Source: Pelecanus crispus | Lineage: Eukaryota; Chordata; Aves; Pelecaniformes; Pelecanidae | NCBI RefSeq assembly: GCF_030463565.1 | Contig: NC_134652.1 | Location: forward strand, 18,081,397 to 18,145,396 | Direction of reading: 5' to 3' | Length of the DNA stretch: 64,000 bases | Shown: in pieces, positions 48,041 through 64,000 of the stretch | Position numbering within the stretch: the stretch's first letter is position 1 | Layout: the number at the start of each line of letters is the position of its first letter | Program-made: the position numbers and the translations under genes | The notes under the pieces: generated by a model | Told to the model about the DNA's origin: nothing | The model's input: the letters and a program-made list of their open reading frames with translations, nothing else | The model's database searches: none

Positions 48041-50279
48041 GGTACCATATTTTTTTCTCAGTTGCAGAGAAAGGTAAGATTTAACTTACCTAAAGGTAAG
48101 ATTTATCAAAAAACAAGGATAAAAAAAAGGGGCAAGAGAGATAACACTTTGTTATTACATTTGTTTGACTATTCTGTTTGTGGTGGTTAAATATTCAACT
48201 TCAAAGATGGAATTACTTTTGTAAAAATTCCTAATTTTCTAAGCTATGAGCTAATTCTGAGTAATATATTCTCAGAAAGAAAACTTGATAAACTTACTTC
48301 ATGAAGTCCTCACAGGCATAAAGTGAAATAATTGCAAGTTGAATAATATGTTGCCAGATAAAGTTAGCAACCTCACTATTCTTGGGCATGATGATGGTCC
48401 TGCTAAATAATAATAAAAAAAAATCAAAATCGGTTTGGATTTGATACTCAATTTACATTATTTTTTCCATTATTTTTGGATCCCGGAATCTAGAATGCTG
48501 CTAAGAAGTATTGGGAATACCCTGTTAAGTAACTTCCTAAAAGGGATATACCAAATAACATATGCAGTTCCCAACAATATTCTGTTTTTACAGTATCCAA
48601 GGTATATTTTCACATAAATGAACTCTCTGTTTGCTTACTTTCTGATTATGATTACAGATTTTTCTTGATTCAAACAAGCTTCCTATTGTCAGATTACTTT
48701 TTTCTTCCATGAGTTTCATCCCACACAGACATTGCAAGCATAATCCAGTTCTTTCACTGGCAGAAATGAACTTAGCCTTCTTTAAAGACAATCAGCCTTT
48801 CATCAGTTTAAAATCAGCACCATGTGAGCTGAAACAGGTCTCCTGATTCAGAAGCCTAGAGTCTCATTTGTGCTGGGTGAGAGCAAACGTGTCCTCATAC
48901 ATCTAAGTCAATTGTTGCCCAACACTATGCTGCTTTTAGGTGTCTTAATATTTGTTTGTTTTCACACAGTTTGCTTGGTTTTGCACAGAAATGACTGGCA
49001 TGTTTAATTAAGCACTAAGGAGTAAGGGAAGAGTTATACATATTGTGAAACAACCCAGATCAAAGAAAGGACAGAGCAGTGGAAAGACCACTGGTCTGGT
49101 GTGGCACTGCAATTCCTAATAATACTTTTTTTATCAGCTTTGTATGAAGACCAAAAGCTAATAACATGACTTTTGCATTTTACAATAAGAAATCCATACA
49201 ATGGCAAGAATATGAATCACAAATACAGAAGGCTAAAAATTTTAGGCTTAAACTTCTTTTCCCTTAGAGAACAGGGTGGCATCCTATGACTGATTATCTT
49301 AGCATAATCATTTGAGATTATGTTATCTCTTCTCTGTCTGCTTTCAGACAAACTATTTGCAGTGAAATTCAACTAGTACTCAAAATGATATGGCTGTTTG
49401 TGTGATCTTTTTGAAGTGATAAAGAGGGAAAGCGAGCAGTTTTCCCCATCTACACAAGGAAAAATTTTGGAGGAAAACAGAGGAAAATTTGGGAGAAAAA
49501 AAAAAGAAAGAGGTCATGGGTGGGTAACTTAAAATTGTGATGCAATTTTATAATTCATCGAGTCTGAATCACATTTAACATGGCCTTGCATACAAACTAT
49601 TGAACACATTTCTGTGTTGATACAGATCCAGTGTCTTCTAAAGTAAATTTATTATTTTCTTGCTATGTTATTTCAATCAAAATCACCCTAGACCTAACAC
49701 TTTTCAAAAACAACTAGATCTTGCCAATACTGTAATTTAGATTTTAGTAATAATACACTTGTTAGTCTGAGGGGATTCTGGTGAAGAATAGAAGGTCTTG
49801 TTACAAGAAAGAGTTACCCATGACAGTATTCCTTTTATATGGCAAACCTGTGCCTATAGAAAATTATTTTCTCTGCTCTTTTCTTACAAAATTCATGTGT
49901 CTTTTTAACAGGATTTACTTCTTAAAATAAACACTCTCCAGCTAATTTCTCCTGTTGCAATAAGTGTCAATGCTATTTCCTTCTTTTATAAGAAATTGCT
50001 GAGATTATAGAATCTGAAAGTTGGATACTTTTGAAGAGACTATTCCCCTTTCCTACCAGTAAAAACTAATTACCCATAGTAGTGGTTTGTTACAACTAGC
50101 CCATTGAGATAGATATTTATCATACTATGAAGTTTTATGGCATTTGTTTTTCTTGAACTCTATTAATTTAATGTAATTTACTTCAGCTCTCAGATGGGTC
50201 TCCATTATGGTTTTACAAATATTACAACCTTATCTTAAAATTTGTAACTCATAATAGCTCATCATTACTCATTTTCATT
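48041..50279. other. AT-rich non-coding DNA, no gene seen
   Basis: It begins with a 22-bp-period duplication that also forms a hairpin (48070-48105), just upstream of the transposase relic on that relic's strand. No protein motif or known repeat was recognised in the rest. An open frame of 67 codons at 48588-48791 (minus) has no family signature. Confidence 0.6.
48070..48105. repeat. Direct duplication with internal hairpin
   Basis: AAAGGTAAGATTTA occurs at 48070-48083 and 48092-48105. Between and across the copies AGGTAAG and CTTACCT form a 7-bp stem with a six-base loop. Its position beside the hAT-like relic is suggestive, but it does not look like a terminal inverted repeat. Confidence 0.8.
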
Positions 50280-50560
50280 ATTCTTGCCCGTCTGACTGTG
50301 GCTAATTTGCCCTACCTTACAGATCAAAGTTTCGTTTTGCAGGATTTAGTCTGTACCCATGTTATTGGGCATGAGAATTACTTGCTTCTAGGGGGATTTA
50401 CCACATCTCATTGAGGTTCTACTTTTGGTTTCTCAGGGACTGGAATAATTGTAATATTAAGTTCATCACTGACAGCTCTGACTAGTCATCATACCTGTCC
50501 ATCCCTTCCTTATGTTGGAAGGATGTTTATTCTATGTTCAGCCTTTCTTCTTTTTAACAG
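50280..50560 (+). pseudogene. Relic of an L2-type LINE endonuclease domain
   Basis: One frame from about 50280 stays open for some 85 codons with a single TGA. It reads ANLPYLTDQSFVLQDLVCTH, then GTGIIVILSSSLTALT. The first part fits the N-terminal block of L2 ORF2 (remembered as N(V/I)RSL(T/S)NK(S/T)F(V/I)L.DL...H) that opens the apurinic-like endonuclease. The second fits the GRGGG(V/L)A(V/L)L(Y/F)(R/K)SSL block, with the spacing between them close to the family's. The TET(W) catalytic-glutamate block expected between them is not recognisable (LLLGGF stands there). Downstream the match fades. In a complete L2 this domain lies upstream of reverse transcriptase, whereas here it lies 4.5 kb right of the RT relic on the same strand, so it is a separate insertion. 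Confidence 0.62.
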
Positions 50561-52445
50561 CTTGTAATTCTTGATGTGCTAGTAATTTTGTATGATCACT
50601 AAGCTTCAGCTCAAATGTTTCTTGGAGGCATTTTTTGTGTTTATTTGTGGTTTGTAGGCTTTAATGTATAGTCATTTATCATTTAGTACGGATTGTCTTA
50701 GCCATCTGTCACTAAAATTCACAGTGGAGTGGCCCACTCATCTACACTTTCTTTCTCACTTGAGTGTTTTTGAAAATCTTTCCCTGTATACACACATGTA
50801 GCAGAGTGGCTTGCAGCATCATTTTTTAAATATATCGTTCATTAGGCCCCATTTATTTGCATCCAACAGAAATTTCCTTAAAGATATTCAATATCCCACT
50901 TTCCGGTCACATGTAGTCAAAGAGAACCTCTGGGTCCTTCAGGCAAGCAGGTAAAGAAAGAGGTTGAAATCAACAAAGAGCAGAAGGACAGCACTTGTTC
51001 TGTAGCTGACAGTGAAGTTCCTCAGATACATGTCCTCCTAATGAAGTCAGATCTAACTTGGGGCAAGGGACAAGACAGATGGGAGAGAAATATCCATCCT
51101 CCCTCCGTAATTCTGATGTCTTGTCCAAACAGTTACATACTGATATTTGTGGTATTTGGATTCTTTTTTAGTGTTGGTAACATGAAGGATTCAAATTATA
51201 TCATCCATCATTTGTCAAGTGCCCTGCAACAACTACAGCCCTGCGACTAGTCTGGAAGGGTTTCCAGAACAACCACTTCCCACTTACATACCGCCAACAC
51301 AAAAAAATACTTTCTAGCAGCCTTTAACACTCTTAAAGGTGTAGTACAAAAGGCAGCAAATTATATCTCTGATACCGTAGTTTAGTTTAAAACATAGAAA
51401 ACCAACTTATATTTCATAATAGAGTTTAAACCAGAACATTGGGATTTCAGAATCACTAGAAGCAGTAGATCCTAGCTGTCCTGCTCAACAATGTCTCTTT
51501 GATCTTTGCATTTCAGAGGAGCACAAAAGCAAAATTTCCTAGCCATTGCATATTGAAGTGTGAGATTCACAGAGTACGGTTATGGAATCCACAGGACCAT
51601 ATGGTCTTTCAACCCATCCTTAGACTACCAAAAATTGAACACTTTCAGACTTGTATAATCAGCAATAGTTTCCAGCTGCAGAAACACTCTTACCTAGTCA
51701 CACAATTACATACCCTTCTCAAACTCCATTTTTTAAACTATATAAACTCCTCAGCCTCTCTACCCAGCTGCGAAGACAATTCCAAATCATCTCTCTTTTA
51801 GTGGTTAGAAATATACAAAGATTACTATTTTATCTTCTAAGTGCTGGGATAAGTTTTTTATTATTTGCTCTTTTTTCCCCGATGTTGCAACCACCAATTT
51901 CTGGAATATAATCTATACTTCTCCTGGCAGAGAAATCACCTAGTCTTTAAAAATGGAGACTTTTCTTGCTGTTTTCCATTGTATCTCAATTCATAGCTTC
52001 CTGAAGAGAAAAAGACATTGAAGCTGACAGAAAACTTAGGATAATTTGGATATAGTGTATGTATATATAACAACAAATACATTAAATAGTATATATAGCA
52101 ACAAATACAGGAAATAATGCTACTCCTGCTAGAAAGGCTTTCTTTATTTAATAGAAATGCTTCTGAGGTGGTTTCATAAAAATGTTTTTCCTTTATAACT
52201 TCAAAAATAATGGCAAAGGAATTGGGAAGCTTCACCATTTCCAAAAATCCCTTTCAATTAACATGTTGATTTTGGAGACAATGCAACATAAAATGCAATA
52301 TACCATGTAGCAGTATTTTCTGCTGCACAGTCACAAAGGAACTAGAATCAAATGCCTGCAACAACAACAACAAAAAAGTAGCTTGTTTTTCAAATAAGTG
52401 CATTTACTCACTAAAACACAGCTAACCGGGAGCCTTCATACTTAC
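50561..52445. other. Non-coding DNA, no gene seen
   Basis: No protein family or repeat was recognised apart from a duplicated GTATATATA(A/G)CAACAAATAC unit near 52060-52110 and a CAA microsatellite at 52359-52377. Open frames of 100-102 codons at 51499-51801 (plus) and 51936-52244 (minus) have no recognisable motif. Confidence 0.6.
52359..52377. repeat. (CAA)n microsatellite
   Basis: Five or so CAA units followed by an A run. It is short. Confidence 0.85.
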
Positions 52446-52535
52446 CCAATGATCTCTCTCCTCACAGTCGGTCACCAGCTGCAGGTATGATTGATCCTGA
52501 TCAACTGAGTGATATAAGGTTTACCCAAAGCACCT
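52446..52535 (-). other. Candidate first exon ending in a consensus splice donor
   Basis: Read on the minus strand, the stretch downstream of the ZNF143-like site contains CTTATATCAC, then CTGCAGCTGGTGACCGACTG, and ends ATTGG followed by GTAAGTATG (donor GTAAGT at 52445-52440). It is GC-richer than its surroundings and has no long open frame, so a non-coding first exon is the natural reading. The transcription start is not determinable. The plus strand also offers a pyrimidine tract with CAG (52466) and CAG|GTATGA, which would define an implausible 17-base exon. Confidence 0.3.
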
Positions 52536-52555
52536 GGGATTCTGGGATGTGTAGT
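52536..52555 (-). promoter_or_regulatory. ZNF143/STAF-like binding site
   Basis: On the minus strand the sequence reads ACTACACATCCCAGAATCCC. The remembered consensus is ACTACAAYTCCCAGMATGC, and the match is complete in ACTACA and in TCCCAGAAT with two central differences. ZNF143 (STAF) sites mark promoters of snRNA and many protein-coding genes. A consensus splice donor lies about 90 bases downstream on the same strand. No snRNA-type PSE or snRNA body was recognised. Confidence 0.5.
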
Positions 52556-53131
52556 TCAGTAGCCCCCACAATGCAACTCATGGATTGTCTGTATTTTGAG
52601 TAGTATTTGAGAATACTATTTGATTGGAGGCATTAGGTGGAAAATAGTGTTAGATTTTATGGGTTGCCTATACTACACATTTATTGAAGAAGTCATTAAA
52701 TGTATTTTTAAATTAAGTATTCGGAAAGGGCTTGAACAGCAATCATGGAGGAAAGCCTTTCCTAGTTATGATTTGACATTTTATGAGGTGATACCAGAAC
52801 AGAGAATATTTGGCTTCAGCAAAGCACCTTAGGCAAGGGTGGTACAAAGTACATTTTCACTGTATTCCACACAACCTTCAAACAAGGAAATGACCATGCA
52901 AACTGAAAGAAGCAAAGACCAGGGAGAAGTTGGGGGACAAATAGAAGTTGATGAATACTGTTCATGAGGCTTGTGTTTTTAATGTTCAACGCTTAAGCTG
53001 GCATTTATTTTGGCCACCACATAATCACATTCTAGCTACAAATCACTGTAAAGTTGAACACAGGGAAGAGGAACTGAAATGGAAATGTAGAATAAATGAT
53101 CCATGTAGACAGATTTGGGATTCTAAGTATC
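52556..53131. other. Non-coding DNA, no gene seen
   Basis: Nothing recognised. Two plus-strand open frames of 68-70 codons (52620-52832 and 52948-53154) have no family motif. The second runs into the following LTR. Confidence 0.6.
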
Positions 53132-53659
53132 TGTCCTGGTTTCTGCTGGGATAGATCCTAGTAGCTGGTATAGTGCTGTGTTTTGGACTTAGTATGACAA
53201 TAATGCTGATAACACACTGATGTTTTAGGTGTTGCTAAGTACTGCTTATACCAGTCAAGGACTTTTTAGCTTCCCATGTTCTGCCAGTCGCACAAGAAGC
53301 TGGGAGGGGGCACAGCCAGGACAGCTGACCCAAACTGCCCAAAGGGCTCTTCCATACCATATGACCTCATGCTCAGTATATAAACTGGGGGGAGTTTGCT
53401 GGGAGGCAGCAATTGCTGCTCAGGGACTGGCTGGGCATCGGTCAGCAGGTGGTGAGCAATTGTATAGTGCATCACTTGTTTTGTATATTCTTTTATCGTT
53501 ATTATTTTTACTTCTTTCTCTTCCTCTGCTGTCCTATTAAACTGCCTCAAGAGTTTTACTTTTTTTTTTCCGATTCTCTCCATCATCCCACTAGGGTCGG
53601 GGGAGAGTGAGCGAGTAGCTGTGTGGTGCTTAGTTACCAGCTGGGGTTAAATGACAGCA
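53132..53659 (+). mobile_element. Solo LTR of an avian endogenous retrovirus, copy 3 (family A)
   Basis: It starts TGTCCTGG and ends GACAGCA. The pentamer GTATC stands directly before it (53127-53131) and directly after it (53660-53664), an exact 5-bp target duplication. It shares the whole layout of copies 1 and 2 but carries its own variants: GCTCAGGGACTGGCTGGGCA, CCTATTAAACTGCC, a T10 run and no ATT microsatellite. It is therefore a different subfamily or age class. TATATAAA is intact at 53377-53384. No internal viral sequence is present. The open frames of 103 and 106 codons on the two strands are LTR translations. The three bases GCA beyond the usual ACA end may be family variation or a small insertion. 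Confidence 0.92.
53377..53384 (+). promoter_or_regulatory. LTR TATA box (TATATAAA)
   Basis: Intact TATATAAA after CATGCTCAG, in the same position as in copy 2. The CRE-like TGATGTCA of copy 2 reads TGACCTCA here. Transcription from it would run rightward, away from the ZNF143-like site. Confidence 0.65.
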
Positions 53660-53664
53660 GTATC

Positions 53665-55854
53665 AAGAGCAGGTGCTCCTAGAGCAACCCACTTCTTAGA
53701 CACCTGATCAAGATGAGACCACACATGCACAGTAGAATTATGGTAGAGATATAGGACACCTGAAGGTACTTCATTTCTACATTCAAAGATCCAAAGTTTT
53801 AGTTAAAAATAAATAGACCCAATCCAGAGTTAGAATTTGACAGACCTAATTTATAATACCACAAATCATGCAAAAGAAGCTGTAAATAGGCACAAAGCAA
53901 TTCATCCTAAGTAGATTAGATCCTAAAGGGGAAATACTAGCCATGACTGTGAACTGATCTTTTTTCCTAAGGAGCATCATCAGCTAAAAGAAGTTCCATC
54001 TGATGCATCCTGATTACAATAAAAGGCACTTAGTATATCTACATAGCAGGGGCAAAGATTGCTTAGTCATCTTTGTAAAATGAAACATTAAAAAAAAAAA
54101 AAGGAGGCTTAATGTGTATACAGACAGAGATCAGATAATTAGCTGAATTTAGAAGCAGAAAGCTCTGACTCACCTATAGCTTATACACATGACTTTTCTA
54201 TGGATATGGCCCCTATTAGACCCTTAAAGTCAAAGCCAGCAGCATTGTCTCCTAGCTAGATTGACAGCCATACCAGCAGGAGCTCAATCTCTGTGGAAGG
54301 TTTTCAGAGCTCCCTATCTTCATTTGTTTATGTGACTTCTTCAATTGACCTTGTAGACCCAGGACTTGATTATTTTAACTGCAGTTGCTGAAGGAAACTG
54401 TATCATAGAAAGAAATAGTTGTTCAACAAGTGAAAGAATACTTTTCATACTAAGGCGTGAGATGGCCTCACGTGTGAAATCCAAACAATTCTGGCCATAA
54501 GTTACAGAAAACACATTTCATTTGGGGACTATAAGGCATGCAGATCTTTGGGTTTGGTTTTTTTTTCTGAGTTCTGGAGTTATTTGCATAAAATAGCAGC
54601 AGTTCTCAGATTTCCGGTAATTTCCAGAAGGTCTGTGTGGCTTCAAGTTTGTAATGCCAGCTGTATGAATATTTAGGTTGCCTGGATTTGCAATTTTGTA
54701 GAGTCGTGTAGATACAATAAGCTCTTCCTTTAGTATATTATACCACCTAGATTCACTGATGACATTAACTACATTATTACCCACCAATCTAAATATATCT
54801 CATTGCTTTTGCCCTAAGAGATTTTTAGCAAAGCATTTGTATGATTGTGCATTTGGATTTGTTTGTTTGTTTGTTTGTTTTGAATGACTATATTATGTTG
54901 CCTAAACAATGTGTGTTATACCATGTTTGTTGCTGGAAAACATTTCCTGGGGTATTTGACAAATTGCAAATTACTACAAACCATGAAAGAAATACAGTGG
55001 TTTTCTTTTTTAACTTTCACCTGTTTTTCCCAGAGATTGAGTCACTGATCAGTTTTTAGAGAGTTAGTATGTAGATACTTATAAAACCAATGATCCTTCT
55101 CCTCTTACTACTTGCCAAATTGCTTTGGTGTAGAAGAAGGGGAGGAGGGACAGACATTTTAAAAAACAGCCTCCAGGGACTTCACAACTGAATTAGTTTG
55201 ATATGATTTGTTTCTGATGAACAAGTTACCAATAACTTATCACTTTATTTTCCTCTAGGTGCTTTAAAAATAAAGTCTATTAATCATTCTAGCAATTTAG
55301 GAGATATTAAGTGCACTGATTTGAACTTCTTTCTTCCCTTCCTCCTATTATAAACATCCATCTATTCTTTTTACAAGTGTTTGCCCTTTTCTAGGCCCCC
55401 AGGCCTCACCTGTCCTTCATGAGTTCAGAAGCATCATTACCATTGACTACAACAGTTCCACCACACTGTAGGTAATTTTCCGTACTCATGGATCCAGATA
55501 TGCTCAACTGATAAAGGTTTTCTTTCCTTTAACCTGTTCATTCCCAGTTCTCCCGTATGTTTTCTATCTTTTCTAATTATAGTCTCAGTTGACTAGCAAT
55601 GTCAAGAACAACTGAAATCATGACAGGGCTGAGACTGTTCAGAATTGTAGGACTAGATTTAATGCATGCAAGAAGCATCACGTTATGATTCAGAGTTTGT
55701 TTACGAAAAACTGAGTTTATGCTATTCTGGCTCTGCCATTGCATGCACAATGAGTTTGACTGGTGCTATCAGGGATGATCCTGCATACAGTAGCTATGAT
55801 AGTGACTGGGGTACCAGCTTCTTCAGTGGAGGTTTTCATAACAGAAGCTATCTT
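53665..55854. other. AT-rich non-coding DNA, no gene seen
   Basis: No coding or known repeat family recognised. It contains an A12 run near 54092 and a (GTTT)n microsatellite at 54858-54881. Confidence 0.65.
54858..54881. repeat. (GTTT)n microsatellite
   Basis: About five and a half GTTT units without interruption. The 72-codon plus frame passing through it starts with hydrophobic residues because of the repeat and is not a gene. Confidence 0.9.
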
Positions 55855-55975
55855 CTTCATAGTCAGACCATCCTGGTCATCTAATCTGACCTTCTTTTTA
55901 ATCTAACCTCTCATTTAACAATTCTGTAATTTTTTATAATACTTGATCCAGTGAGTAATCTTGTTTTTCAATCTC
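55855..55975. mobile_element. Short CR1-like amniote repeat relic
   Basis: CAGACCATCCTGGTCATCTA followed by ATCTGACCTTC matches the opening of a CR1-type repeat widespread in turtles and crocodilians, remembered as GGGACCAT(C)ATGATCATCTAGTCTGACCTC. A weaker match continues with TACTTGATCCAGTGAGTAA. Only about 120 bases are recognisable and the strand is not assigned. Confidence 0.45.

Positions 55976-64000
<8,025 letters not shown>

Noticed and set aside
51499..51801. 100-codon plus frame
   Set aside because: No motif, and no splice or promoter context.
53229..53586. Open frames of 103 (plus) and 106 (minus) codons
   Set aside because: Both are translations of LTR copy 3 on opposite strands.

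Overview
The window looks like vertebrate, most probably avian (neoavian), nuclear DNA from an AT-rich, gene-poor region: an intergenic desert or the interior of a very long intron. The avian assignment rests on a 3'-type CR1 LINE fragment ending in a decayed ATGATTCTA-like terminus (11241-11647), three copies of an LTR family I recognise from bird genomes (inner motifs such as CTCAGTATATAAACTGGGG), and a second bird-type LTR. I find no intact protein-coding gene, rRNA, tRNA, CRISPR array or prokaryotic feature. Open frames reach at most 118 codons and fall in LTRs, low-complexity DNA or unremarkable sequence.

Layout. 1-6.7 kb: AT-rich unique DNA with simple repeats. 6.74-7.28 kb: solo LTR copy 1 (minus strand). 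11.24-11.65 kb: CR1 3' end (plus). 11.7-21.9 kb: non-coding DNA with one weak exon-like block (13.65-13.76 kb) and a CpG-retaining, enhancer-like block (17.46-17.69 kb). 21.86-22.48 kb: an ancient amniote CR1/L3-like relic. 22.5-33.1 kb: AT-rich DNA with another enhancer-like block (31.86-32.10 kb). 33.07-33.63 kb: solo LTR copy 2 (plus), followed by a small CpG-rich islet (34.20-34.45 kb) that ends at a possible splice donor. 40.6-41.23 kb: a 5'-truncated LTR of a second family with a 22-base G run, then a G/T tract able to form a G-quadruplex.

The richest part is 45-51 kb, a cluster of molecular fossils that intact-ORF searches miss. It holds an L2-type reverse transcriptase relic (45.13-45.87 kb, plus), a hAT-like transposase relic (47.56-48.04 kb, minus) and an L2-type endonuclease relic (50.28-50.56 kb, plus). 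The endonuclease lies downstream of the reverse transcriptase although it precedes it in a real L2, so at least two insertions are present.

52.4-52.6 kb carries a strong ZNF143/STAF-like site and, about 90 bases downstream on the minus strand, a consensus splice donor: a candidate promoter plus first exon of an unknown transcript. 53.13-53.66 kb is solo LTR copy 3 with an exact 5-bp flanking duplication. A short CR1-like relic lies near 55.9 kb. The remainder to 64 kb is AT-rich DNA with no recognised feature.

Nothing here works together as a pathway. The content is transposon history plus a few candidate regulatory sites. All family calls are from memory of motifs, without database search.
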